Shown piece after piece: positions 21,148 to 33,647 of a stretch of DNA of 64,000 bases. How positions within the stretch are numbered: position 1 is the stretch's first letter; the number at the start of each line of letters is the position of its first letter. The notes under the pieces are model-generated. The model searched no databases, was not told the DNA's origin, and worked only from the letters and a program-made list of their open reading frames with translations. The DNA lies in NCBI RefSeq assembly GCF_024918955.1, contig NZ_CP103423.1, positions 248,001-312,000 on the forward strand. The letters are read 5' to 3'. The stretch is from Mesomycoplasma molare (GTDB taxonomy: Bacteria; Bacillota_I; Bacilli_A; Mycoplasmatales; Metamycoplasmataceae). The translations under genes were made by a program, and so were the position numbers.

Positions 21148-22278
21148 ATGAAGAAGAAAACTAAAATAAAATTATCAGCTAGCGCAGTAATGATTTTAAA
21201 TTTAGGATCAGTAATTTCATGTTCAAATGAAAATAATTCAGATATTTCATTAAAGGATAAAAATTTAGATAAATTAATTCAATATTTTTCTGAAAATAAT
21301 TTTGATTATTTTTCAAACTTGAAAGAAAATATTAGTAGTAGATCAAAAATAAATTTAAATGAAGATCAAGTAAATAACTTGATTTCATTTTTAAATCACT
21401 ACAAAACTATTATTGACTTTAAAACGGAAGAACCTTATAAGGGTATTGAAATTTATTTTGATAATACCAATATAATTAATGAAAGATTAAAAAAATTTGA
21501 CAAAATTATTAATATTAACGATGATTCATTTTTAAATGTAACTGAAGAATTATTAGAAGAAATTCAAGACACTATAATTAAATTGAAAGGTAGAAATAGT
21601 GAAATTATCGAAAATAATAATGCTTTAGATGGATTTATCAATAGAATACAGGAAATACAAATAGAAAATTCAAATATACTAAATTTAATTAATAAAAATA
21701 TAATGCTCTTTTTTAATAATAAAAAAAATAGAAGTAGCTTTTTTGAGAAATTAGAGTCAATTATTGAAAAAAATAATTATTTAAATCAGATTATAGAAGT
21801 TTATAAAGATGCGGATAATGAAGAATTTAGAAGCTATTTAAAAATTTTAAAAGTATTTTTAAATAGTTTTGATGGACAAGTAGAACTTAATTCTATATTG
21901 AACCAATTTGAAGAAAAAACAAAGATATTAATAAAATTAATTTTAGATAATGATTTAAGGATCAATAATTTAAAAAAAGAAATAAAAAATTTAGAGGCAA
22001 AAATTTCTTTTTCTAAAGTTTTAACTAATTTAGAAAAAGAAAAATTAATATTAGAAACAAAAGAAATAATCATTTATGAAGATCTAGATAAAGTTAACAA
22101 AAAGTTTCAAAATTTAGAATTAGAATTAGATAAAAATAAGAATAATTTTATTAATAATATAAGCGAATTCCCAATTAGTCTAAATAATAAAAAGTATTTA
22201 GAAAATGTTGTTTTTTCTTTCGATGAATTTGAAAAATTTAAAAATTTTGAAATTAAATTCAAAAATTTTATTTGATAA
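21148..22278 (+). pseudogene. DUF31 protease lipoprotein, N-terminal fragment before a frameshift
   Basis: The fragment carries a lipoprotein signal (MKKKTKIKLSASAVMIL, lipobox ending VISC, Cys about residue 25) and then about 350 residues of charged helices with coiled-coil character, as in the N-terminal part of mycoplasma immunoglobulin proteases. AAAGGAAAC precedes the ATG. The frame ends with TGA (Trp) then TAA at 22276-22278, and the continuation of the protein is in the next (+1) frame, which is open from 22202. Either a one-base indel has broken the gene, or expression needs a frameshift. No signal peptide is found at the start of the downstream frame. Confidence 0.7.
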
Positions 22279-25200
22279 TTTTGATACTGATGAAGTTGAT
22301 TATGAAATAATAGATTTAATGCTTGATGAAGAAAATAGAAATAATTTGATTGTAAAAGTTAAGGTATTTTTAAAATCTAATCCTGAAATTAACTATGAAT
22401 TAATAAGTTCTAAACTTTTTAATAAAGATGTTAATCAAATTATTGATGATATAAGTTTTAATAATTTTGATCAATTTTTTTCAGTAGACTATGAAGAAAT
22501 TAAAAAACTAACTTTAAATGAATTTCTTAATTTAGATATTTCTAAAAAATTAGAATATTTTAAAACAGAAAAAACATGAATATCTAATTTTTTTAAATTT
22601 GAAATTAAAAATGATTTTGAATATATAGACGATAGATTATTTGCTACCTTTAATATTTTATTTAATAAACAAGTTATAAAAAGTTGAAAAATTCCCACTA
22701 TAAAAACTATAAATTTTTTAGAAAACAAAGAGGAAATAGAAAGATATAGAGATTCTTTAGATTTAGAAAAAATCATGCAAATAATAAGAGGTAATACTTC
22801 TAGTTTGATGACGAAAATAAAATTTAAAAAAGACGCAAAATGATCTCATATAAATTATCTCGCATCAGATGCTAAAAAAGCGTTTGAAGAAATTTATGAA
22901 TTACCAAAATATGGTAAATATGAAATTTTTATTAAAGATATTAAAAATGTTAACAATTTCGATGGTCGAGCAGATCTTATCTTGTGATATAAAGAAAACG
23001 GAGTAGAAGCACCGATCAACAACCCTAGAGAAGTTTTCAACAATTTAAAAAGATTAGGGAGTTTTAAATTGTTGAATTTTGATGATTTAATTCCAGAAAA
23101 TGGTAAGTTTTTTGAGGCAAATGATTTTGAAAATTCTATTGAATCACCTTCCCAAGCACATATAGATGCTATTAATTCTATTAATGAATCTAATTTCGCT
23201 TTAAGAATGTCATATGGAATATTTAGAGATGTAAATTATAGATCTATAAATGTTTTAGATATGATAGAACAACAAGCGTTTATAAAAATGGAGTATTTAT
23301 TAGAAATTAAAAATGGTGAAAATAGAAAGGGTGAAAATTTTGAAAATGATGCATATGTTCCCTTATCAGCAAAAACTTATGATAAAGAGATTACAGTAAA
23401 TACTACAAATTTATCAGATTTAAAAAATAATTATTTCATTTATTATTATGATGTAAAAGCCGTTGGAAAAAGAGGTATGTCTTTTAAATTAGGTTTTATA
23501 AATAAAAGAAGAAATGAAATAAGATATACAACCGATAAAGAATATACGTTAATAAATATAGTTAATGATTTTCAACAATCTCTTTATCCAGAAATTATGG
23601 TAAATAATATAAAATTAAGTGATTTAGAAATAAATTACGATCTTTTATCACAAAAAACTGCTTTGTACTATACGGAAAATATGAACGAACTTAATGAAGT
23701 TATAAAGTTAAGAAGCGAGAATGATCAAATAAGATATAAAAATTATTATTTACCAGTTAGATTGTTTAAAGTTGCAGAATTAAAGAAAATAACTAACGAT
23801 GAAGCTTATATTAGGTTTTCTGTATTAGATAAAAATAATTCCGCAGTTTTGGGTAATACATGATATAAAATTAAAGGTTTTTTAACAAGTGAAATTGATA
23901 ATAGTAAGCAAATTTTAAATTTTAGTGATGAAAATCTTAAAACTATTCAAGATTCTAAAAATTCTATAACTAGAGAAAGAGTTATAGAACCATTTTGAAA
24001 AGATCTAATATGATCATTGGATAAGAACATAAACACAGCTTATTGAACATTGAAGAAAAAATATTTAGAACAGACTTTTTTAAGAACAAATACAAAAAAT
24101 AGAATTTTAAAATTTAATATTTTAGCCAATTCATTAGTAAACAATTCTTCTAAAGATAGTAGAGTTAGAAATTTTGACAATTCAATTAGCTTAGAGGTAA
24201 ATTTTGATGATTTAATTAAAAAACAATCTATAGAATTTAGAAAAACTTCTTATGCTAATGACTTAAAAATAAATTATTTTATTAATTTATCTTGAAACGA
24301 AGAAAAAGGAATTGATTTTAAAATTTCTATGGAGGACAATGATAATAAAATAATTATTGATGAACCTGAAGCGCAAAGGTTTGAACAAGGAATAACTTTT
24401 GATAGAACAAGAGCTTTTATTATCTTGCCTGCTGCAGTAAAAACTGTTATAAGTTATACTAACGATGAAGAGTTAGAGGACTTTAAGCAAAATCAAAATA
24501 GATTTGATTATAATGAAGTAGAATACAATGAATACAATCAACCAATTTTATTTTCTAGTGATCTAGAATTTCAAAAAAATAGAGAAATATATCATCCTAA
24601 TCAAAATGTCAAATTTAAGTTACATGAAGGATACAAATTAAATGTAGATTATTTACGTGTAAGACAATATAGAGGATGAGATATAGTTGAAACCGCATAT
24701 TCTAGAGCCGCTTTGTATGATGGTAGTACTTTTTTTGGTACGATTGGTTTTTTAGGAAAAGTAAATAATAATCCAAATGATGCAACATTTTATGTTTTAA
24801 CAAATCATCACGTGGAAGGTTCAGGATTATCTAATTTTAATGATGTTGTAGGAAATAATTTTTTAGCTGTTAGAAATGGTAGAAATTATGCTTTTGCCCC
24901 TGATAGAATAGGTAGTAATGTTAATAGATTCTACAATTTAAGGACTTCTGGAGCAACTTCTATTTTTAATAATCAAATTAAAATTATTTGAACAGGAAAA
25001 GAACAAATATCAAAAGATGGAAGAGTAACAAACAAAACACAAGATTTAACCATGTTTGTAATAGATTTAAATTCCAAGTTAAGAGAAGCTAGATCAGCTG
25101 GTAATATGCAAGTTGTTTGAAAAATAGAAAATTTAATGAAAAAATCTAATGTTAAAATGGATATAGATTATCGTTTTGGAGAAATGTCTGTTCCGAATAT

Positions 25201-25588
25201 AAGAGAAATTTCTACAATGGGTTGACCAGGGACAAGATATTCTGGTTCTATAAATAGAAGGCCTGCTTTAGCTAGCGATACTACAATTAGAGTTAGTGTA
25301 CAAAACAATTACGTACAAGTTTATAATGGGGGAGGAGCTTCTGGAAGTGGAATGTTTTTAAATGATGATAGTTATATTGCTACTTGGACAGCTGGTTCTG
25401 GAGGGCCTTGATCACAAGGATATAGATACGATGATAGGAGTTATAATTTCTTTGGAATAAATTGAGAAAATGAAAACCCATTAACATTAAAAAATTATCG
25501 TTCAGTTGCTTCTCAAATTTTTAAAGCTAATTTAAGATATCCTGAAAAATTTGATTTGCCTTGATTTTTAAAAGAAATTAATAATTAG
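22205..25588 (+). pseudogene. DUF31 (mycoplasma immunoglobulin protease-like) serine protease, main part after the frameshift
   Basis: This frame runs to a TAG at 25586-25588 with many TGA-encoded Trp. The last 290 residues form a trypsin-like protease of the DUF31 type found in mycoplasma Ig-degrading proteases: TNHHVEG (catalytic His, near base 24802), TQDLTMFVIDL (Asp), and GGGASGSGMFLN (Ser, near base 25333). The long preceding region is beta/alpha mixed and unassigned. In known systems a MIB protein captures IgG and MIP cleaves it; no MIB-like gene is adjacent here. It is followed, with only eight bases, by a lipoprotein gene, so the three genes from 21148 to 32784 are probably one transcription unit. 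All catalytic residues are kept, so a recent lesion or a sequencing error is more likely than long decay. Confidence 0.75.
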
Positions 25589-25596
25589 GAGGAAAA

Positions 25597-26832
25597 ATGT
25601 TTAAAAATAAAATCATAAAATTGCTTTCAGTAAGTTCATTTTTGAGCCTTTTTTCTATAATTTCTTGTTCAAATCAAACAGACAAGATAAATCAAAATTC
25701 AGAAATTATATATAAACAGAATGATGCTTTTTTAAATAAAACAAATCTAGAAACAAAAGAAAAAACAATAAATTTTTCTTTACATAAGAATGTAGATAAT
25801 ATTATTCCTATACTAAACGTTATAAAAATTTATAAAGGCGATAAAATAAAATTAGATGATTTACCTAAACAAATTAAGGTTTTAGATGAATTAAATGAAA
25901 TAAAATGAATAAATGTATTTTGAGATTTTAGAGAGGATAAAATCTTTTATTCAGATGATGTTATAACCGGGCAAATCAGACATAATAAAAAAAACATAAT
26001 CACAAAACTTTATGTATTAACTCAAAGTAGAAAAGATATACTAGAAAGTGACTTTTTAACAAAGGAAGAGAGAATGACAATTGATTTTGATAAAAGTACT
26101 CACGACGGTGGTAGAGATGCGTTATCAAAATTAATAGATAGATCTGGGGATTATGTTAATACAAATTCTAGATGAGATAATTGAAATTATTATGATCGTG
26201 CACAAAACACAAATTTTGTTTTTCATTGGGAAGAAAAAACAAATATTTCAAGAATAGAAATAAATTTTTGAAGATGAGCTTCTAGGGGAGAATCTACAGG
26301 GAGATTACCTAAAAATATTTATATTCAGCATTCTGAAGATGGAATGAATTGAACTAATGTAGAAAATCAAGATAAAATTTCTGCTCAAGATTTAGGTCCT
26401 ATGTTATCTCATCCGCAGGCAAGATTAGCTAATACTTCTGATACAAAAAAGATAACTTTTGATACAGTTAAAACTAATTGGATCAGAATTCATTGAGAAC
26501 CGGCTACGGATTCATCAAATAGAAATTTAATTATTGGAATTACTAATATCGCTTTTAAAGGTTTAGATAAGGAAGATAATTTAATTTTTAGTAGCGATAA
26601 ATCTATAAAAAAGTTTAAATACGGCAATACTATTATAGAGAACTTTAGTAGTGAAATTAATATCGAAAGTAATAATTTAGATGATGAATTAGAAGTTTAT
26701 TCCAATGCAACACTAGTTCAAAAAGAAATCATTTATAGTGATTTAAATAGAAAAAAATATAAAGTTTTATCTTATGACGATAAAGGCGAATACTTAATTT
26801 ATGATGTGAATATTAAAAGAATAGGAGATTAA
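25597..26832 (+). CDS. Lipoprotein with bacterial Ig-like and discoidin-like domains
   Basis: The 411-residue lipoprotein has a signal peptide with lipobox ending IISC (Cys about residue 25). Residues about 60-140 (IKIYKGDKIKLDDLPKQI, then INVFWDF and GQI) look like a bacterial Ig-like domain of group 4. Residues about 165-330 (WNYYDRAQNTNFVF, SRIEINFWRW, IYIQHSEDGMNW, IRIHWEP) have the pattern of an F5/8 type C (discoidin, galactose-binding) fold, which binds glycans or lipids at surfaces. AGGAGG lies seven bases before the ATG and overlaps the upstream stop. It ends directly against the start of the GH84-like giant gene. The likely job is surface adhesion, and possibly targeting of neighbouring enzymes to glycans. 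Confidence 0.72.
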
Positions 26833-29800
26833 ATGAAAAATAAAAATAAAAATTTTATAAGACATTTATTATTAACTAGTCCTATTGTTATAAGTCCTTT
26901 TTCATTTTTATCCATGTCAAATGAAGCAAATAATAGTGTTCAAAATATCGATTATCAATTCTTGACTCCTGTTAAAAACATTTCTTATGATAATAATTTT
27001 TTCATACTAAAAAATAAAATTAATTTAATTTTAAGTTCGCCATTGGAAGATAATCCTAATTTTATTTTATTAATTAAAACTTTAAAAGAACTTAAATATG
27101 AAATTTCTTTTTCAGAAACAACAAAAAGCGATTATACGAATATAGTAATTTCTTTTTTGGAAGATAAAAATTTAAGTGTAAATAATTTAATTACTAAATA
27201 TGGTTTAGATTTTAACTATAATATCGCTAATTTTAATGAATATTTTATAGAACTGAAAAATAATTATTTGTTTTTAGAATCGAACGATAAAATTGGTTTA
27301 ACAAATGGTTTAGCGACATTAAAAGAAATTATAAAAAATAGTGATAATAAAGTTTTACAAAATGCCAAAATTAATGATTATCAAAAAATAAAGAATAGAT
27401 CTATATTTGATAGCTTAGATATTTCGTTAGAAAATAGAAAGAAAAATATTTCTAACGCAATAACAAATGGATTTAATAAATACATTTATTTTAATTCTCG
27501 AGATTTAAAAAATTCAAAAAATTGAAGAGATTTGTATGATGAATATGAATTAAATTTATTGAATAATCTTGCAAATTTTACTAAAGAAAAAGGTATGGAA
27601 TTTATTTATACAATAGATTTTTTTACCCATTCTTCTATTTCTCAAGATAATTATTTTGAAAGCGATATAGATGTATTAAAGCAAAAATTATTACAATTAA
27701 TAAACAATGGAATAAAGTCTTTTGCTTTCTCTTCTTTAGAAAGCTCTAATTTAAATAATACATTACAAGTAAATGTTATAAATTCTATTTCTGAATGGTT
27801 ATCGAGTTTAAGAGATTCTCATAAAGTAAATGAAAAAATCTTTTATTTGGTAAAAGAACAAAATGTTTCTTTAATTCCAGATTATTTTTCTACTTTTAAT
27901 AATAATATTGAAATTATTATGACAGGAGGAAAAAAATATAATAATCTTAATAGTGAATTTATTAGAACCTTTAATTCATCATTAAATAAAAAAGCAAATA
28001 TTATTTTTAATTTCCCTAAACTAGTAGACGAAAATATTTTATCAATAGACTTATTATCTAATTTTGACTTTAATGATTTTCAACATAACGATTTAAATTC
28101 ATTTATAGTGAGCTTATCAGAAAATTTAGAAATAAATAATGTATTTTTAAAAGAATTTAATATTTTATTTTCTTTACAAAATAGAGATGATCTAGAAAAA
28201 CAAAAAAACATTTTATTGAAAAATATTTTAAATTTAAATTCAATAGAAAATCCATTATTAAAATCCTTTAATAATGTTTTGGATAATATTAACTATTCTG
28301 ATAAAGAAGAAAGTGAAATCATAAATTTAAACGAGAGTAATTACTTATCTTCTTCATTAACCGAAATAGAAAATAAAATAAAAAATAACAATTATACAAT
28401 TGATGAAATTCTTGATTTAAAAAAGAAAATATCAATATTACAAAATGATTCGGAGTTTATTTTAAATTATAAGAATAATTTTACACAAGAAATAAAACCT
28501 TGAGTTCAAAAAATATTTTTGATAAGTGAAATAATTAATATTCTTTTAGATGTGGCTGTTTATAAAAGAAATAATCTTTTATCCGAAACTAACAATAGTA
28601 TTTTTTTAGCAGAAGAAAAACTAAGACATATAGAAAATATAGCTGATTTAAAAGAAAATAAAAAAATTAACGGTGGAGAAAAAGTTCTTTTACCTTTTAT
28701 AAAATCAATATTGACATATTTCAAAAATAATATAGCAATTTCCGTAGAAAAAAATATTTTTGAAGTAGAACAAGAATTCATTAGTAGTAGAGGAAGAGAA
28801 GCTAATTCTTCTTTTGGTGTAAGTTCAGAACAAGTTTTATTAAAATCCAATAATTCAGTATCGGTTTTTAATGGTTATAATGAAAAAATAAGAAAAGATG
28901 AATATTTTGGTACTAGATTTTCAGAAGCCATTACTTTAAATAAGGTTTATATAAAAATGGGTGATGGTACAGATCATTTTTATAATTTTGTTGTTGAATA
29001 CCAATTAGAAGATGATACCAATTGAAATCAAATAGGTTCAGCACATAGTGCACCTAGCGGAAACTTTAATCCTATTACATTAACAAATTTAAACTTAAAA
29101 AATGTAAAGGCCGTAAGAGTTAGAAATTTAGAAGAAAATAGTGATAATGGTTGAGTTAGAATTTTTAATTTCGTTGTAAATGACTTTGATAAAGAAAAAA
29201 TTGTAGAAACATGATTTAATGATGCTGTTTTTAATGCTAATGATAGCTTAAATATTCAAAATAGAGCAGGAAATAGTAATAGTATTTTAGATGATGATAT
29301 TCGTACTGAATGACAAATATCTTCTAGAAATACACATAGTTTTAATCAAGGTGCATCTGTTAGTATATCATTCCCTACTAGAAGAAATATAACAAGAGTT
29401 TTAGTAGAACAAGGTGCTTCCAAACATAGTGATGTCCTTAATAATTTTAAAGTAGAATATTATGATTATGGATCAAATGAGTGAAAAAGATTCGGCTCAT
29501 ATGATTTAGAAAATTTAAGATCACAGACTATATCAGGATTTGCTTATACAGATAAAATAAGAATAATAAATAATTCACAAAAAAACTCATGATGACGTTT
29601 AGGAACTTTTAAAGCAGGTGGATTTCAAGTTCATGAAAATCAGACCTTTGTATTAAAAAGTCCTAATTTAAGAATTGCACAAAATGGTGCGATAAATTCG
29701 GCTTCAAGAAATGATAGATTTGAATATATTGTCGATAAAAACGATGACACTTATGCATGAATGTCACAATTAAGTAATAACGGAAATATAGCTCAAAACA

Positions 29801-32784
29801 ATTATTTAAACATTTTATTTAATGATTATAAAGAAATTACAAGTATTAGAATATTACAACAACAAAATGAAGTATTAAGATATTTTAAAATACAAAAAAT
29901 AATTAATGATAATTATGTTGATATTAGTCCTGAAATTGATGTGAATAACAATTTAGAATTTATTTATGAAGTTCCTAAAAATACCGGGAAAATGAATGGT
30001 ATACGAATCATATCTACAAGAAATTCCAATAGATGATGAGGGTTAAAATCTGTAGATATTAGTGATAAAAAAGCTAAAAATAAAGAAAATCTTTATCTAT
30101 CTAGTGAAACAAAAAGTGAAGAATTTAGTACTTTAGAAGATGAGTTAGTGTTTAGTTTAACAAACCAAAACAATGAAATAAATAAGAATTACACTTTATC
30201 AGAAAACGAATATATAGGTATTAATTTAGGAAAAATTTTAAAAATAAAAGAAGTTACAACTAATATAACTAAAACTGATCAAATTAAATTTTTTAGTTCT
30301 ATAAATGGTGTAGAATGAAAAGAAGTAGATGATATTAATTCGTTGGGAGAAGATTTTAAAGCTCAATATTTTATTGTAAAAAATATTTCAAGTCAAAATG
30401 TTAATATTGCTTTTACTAATTTAATAGTAAAAACTGAAGAGAATTTAGATTTTGGAAAATTAGATTCCACAAATTTTGCAAAAAATGAAAATTATGATTC
30501 TAAATTTGAATTTGACAATGATTTAAGTACTTCATCAACTTTTAGTCAAGTAGGAAAAAATAAATACGTTATCTATGATTTAATAAGAAAACAAACCATA
30601 AATTCAATTAAAATATATTCTTCAGAAGATTCTTATGATTTTCCAAGAGATATTGAAGTTCAAGTTTCAGAAGATAAAGACATATGACATAAAGCATTTA
30701 CAATAAATGATAATAATTCAGGGAATAATTTAAGCAAACTAAAAGATACAACTTATGGATTTTTTAGTAGAGATAAAGTTAATTATAGATATTGAGGAAA
30801 AGAAAATTTAAATTTCAACAATATTAAATATATAAGGATATTAGTAAAAAACAATTATCCTTTAAATAGAAATTTATCTATCAACGAAATTATTATTAAT
30901 GATCAAGAAAGCCCTTTAAAGGAAACAAATTTTAAATATGAAGGATCAGAATTAACTTCTTCAAATACAAATGGACCTGAAAAACTTTTAGATAAAAACT
31001 TAAAAACTACTTTTATACCTAATCAAAATAGTGGTATTCTTAAAATTAATATTGATAGCAAAGAATTTAAAGGAAAGAAAATTAGAATTTTTAGCTCTAA
31101 AGTTAATTTAAACACAAAGCTTAAGTTAAAAACTTTCAATAAAGAAAATTCAACTGAAAATGAAATTTTTATCGGTAATTTAAGTAAAAATTTAATCTTT
31201 TTTAATTTACCCAATAATCAAAATGAAGAACTATTACAACTAATAATAGAGTGAAAAAATGAAAAACCTATAATTAATGAAATTAGTTTAGAAAATATAG
31301 AAGGAAATAATGATGTTTCTAGAGAAGAAGTAAATTTATTGTTAGAAAATTTACCAAGTAATTTTGATAATTGAATTAATGAAGATAAAACCGCTTTTAA
31401 TAAAATAAAATCTTCTATTTTATTAGCTTTAGAATCTGAATATCTTTCTCAAAAAAGTATTGAAGATTTTAAAAATGAAATTAATTTTATTATTCAAAAT
31501 TCTAATGTAAAAGCAGATACTAATAATTTAAAAGAATTAATTCAAAATAAAGTTACTAATGAAAATGACATTTATACTTTAGATTCATATACTGATTATG
31601 ATACTCAAATTAAAAATGCTAAGAAGTTTTTAAGCGATGAAGAAAATCTAACTCAAGAAAAAATAAATACTTTAACTGAAAAAATAAATACTTCTTTCGC
31701 TAAGTTAAAATTTTCTAGAAAACAAAAAGTCCTTTTAGATAAAAATATAAATTTATTTAACGAACTAAATAAAAATATCTATGAAGCAATCGGAATTAAT
31801 GTTTTAAAAGTTCTAGTGGATGAAGGGAAGGAAAAATTAAATATTAGTGAAGATGCTTTATTGTTTTTAGATTTAAATAATTCTTTTAATTTCAAATATA
31901 ACAATTTAAAATTAAATGAGTTAGGAATAAAATTAAAAGAACTTGAAAGTTTAGTTAAAAAAGCTAAAATCATTATTGAAGATAAAAAATGAGAAACTAT
32001 AGACAATAATTTATCTTTAAAAATTTTTGAAATAGATGATTTTATAAGCAAAAATAATTTCAGCCAAAATAGCATTTTATCTTATAGTGAATCCTTAGAA
32101 AAAGAATTAAATAATTTTCAATCGATTAAATCAGCAAAAATTAATGAATTCAAAGAAAATATTATTAATAAATATATAACTATAAAGGATTTTTTAATTC
32201 CTGAAACCTATATAAATTATCAAAGAACTATCAAGGATGGAGAAAATAGTTTAAACTCAAATGAACTATCAGATAAAATCATAGTAAATAATATTAAGTT
32301 AATAAAAGAATCAGAGAAAAATATAGAAATAAATCGTGATTATCTTTTAGAACAATTACATAATATTGAAGATAAAAATATAGTTAATGTCTTCTTAAAT
32401 AAACTAGAAATTGCAAAAGAAAACAAATTAGATTATTTAAATTTAATTTTAGAATTCCAAAAATTTAATACACCAGTAAATATTGCAAAAATTAGCACTT
32501 ATAAAGAAGAATTAAATCAATTATTACAGAAAATAACAAATGAGATGTTAAAAGAAAAATTTATTAATGAAATTAATAATTCTTATAAAGAAGAAGATTT
32601 ACAATTATTAAAAGTTGAAGTTGAAAAAGAAATTGAAAAAGAATCTTCAAATGAAGAAAAAATGAATAATAAAAATAATAATGTAGGAATTATTTTAGGT
32701 TCAACTTTTTCTATTCTAGCTTTATTAAGTGCAGGAATTTTTGTGCTTTATAAAAGATTTTTTAAAAAAACAAAAGATAAATAA
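26833..32784 (+). CDS. Giant GH84-like surface protein with F5/8 type C and FIVAR-like domains, C-terminal membrane anchor
   Basis: The 1983-residue protein is one open frame with many TGA-encoded Trp. A signal sequence (residues 1-30) lacks a lipobox Cys. Residues about 185-600 have the layout of the GH84 beta-N-acetylglucosaminidase/hyaluronidase family (KYIYFNSRDLKNSKNWR, MEFIYTID, GIKSFAF, IIMTGGK). The catalytic Asp-Asp expected after GIKSFAF is replaced by SSLE (about residue 300), and the EGFYG motif is also missing. Discoidin-like domains follow at about 650-800, 810-930 and 1210-1355, then a FIVAR-like helical module (about 1575-1630) and long coiled-coil regions. The end is a transmembrane helix (VGIILGSTFSILALLSAG) and the basic tail KRFFKKTKDK, so it is anchored in the membrane and faces outward. 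It directly follows the preceding lipoprotein (SD AGGAG). Confidence 0.75.
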
Positions 32785-32795
32785 AAAGAAATTTA

Positions 32796-32831
32796 TAAAA
32801 AAATATACAATAAAATCTTGTATATTTTTTT
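32796..32831 (+). terminator. Hairpin terminator after the surface-protein cluster
   Basis: AAAAATATACA pairs with TGTATATTTTT and is followed by a T run, just after the stop of the GH84-like gene. It could also work for the minus-strand HAD gene that ends at 32830. Confidence 0.72.
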
Positions 32832-33645
32832 ATATTAATTCTTTTATGGTTTTTGAAATTGAATCAGAGTTATGGTTTCCAATAATTTTAAAAGCTACTT
32901 CTTTAGCTGAATCTGTTCCATTTTCCATTGCAAAACCTTTAGCAGCATTTTTAATCATTAAAATATCATTTCCTGAATCCCCGAATGTTATGAGATTATT
33001 AGTGGTAAGATTTAATTTTTTTAATATTAATTCTAACCCAAAAAATTTATCAGTATTTTTAGGATTTATATCTAAATAAACTCTATTTGTAACAATACAA
33101 CTAGCGCTTTGATTTAAAATTTTTGTGTATTTTTCCGCTAATTTTTTGATGGTTTCTTGAGAATTTCTTAAAGCTAATTGTGTAATTTTCTCTTTTCTTA
33201 TAAAAATAGCTTCTTTTAACTCTTCTTCGCTTTTAAAGAGTTGTTCATCATAGTCCATTTTTTCTTGTTGACTCAATCATGTAAAATCTTGATTTTTTTC
33301 TTTGAAAGGGTATACATTTTTTTCGGTACTCAATGTAAAAAAACTTTTACTTTCTTTAGCAGCATTTAAAAATAAATCTAATAAATCACTAGGCAAATGA
33401 TCTTTAATAAATGTTTCTTTATTTTTCACATCGTAAATAGCTGTACCATTATTTGAAATTAAAAAATCAAAATCAGGAAATTGTTTTAAAAATATAGTAG
33501 TTGATGCAATAGCTCTTCCTGTTGCGATTGCTAAATAATGTCCGTGTTTTTTAGCAAGTTTAAGTGCATTAATGGTTTCAGGGTGAATTTTACCTTCACT
33601 TGTTAGTAAAGTTCCATCTAGATCAAAAGCAAACAATTTTTTCAT
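32830..33645 (-). CDS. HAD superfamily Cof-type phosphatase
   Basis: The 271-residue cytoplasmic hydrolase starts with FAFDLDGTLL (nucleophile Asp), has ISNNGT, and ends with GDSGNDILM (metal Asp), all typical of the Cof subfamily that dephosphorylates sugar phosphates, FMN-like compounds and pyridoxal phosphate. The substrate cannot be inferred. One TGA (DFTWLSQQ) is Trp. It begins two bases after the lysS stop and thus is co-transcribed with lysS. Confidence 0.88.
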
Positions 33646-33647
33646 AA

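Noticed and set aside
32830-33276. HAD, lysS, metG and other genes as broken pairs
   Set aside because: Apparent breaks are TGA codons; read as Trp, each gene is intact and of normal length, which proves code 4 rather than decay.
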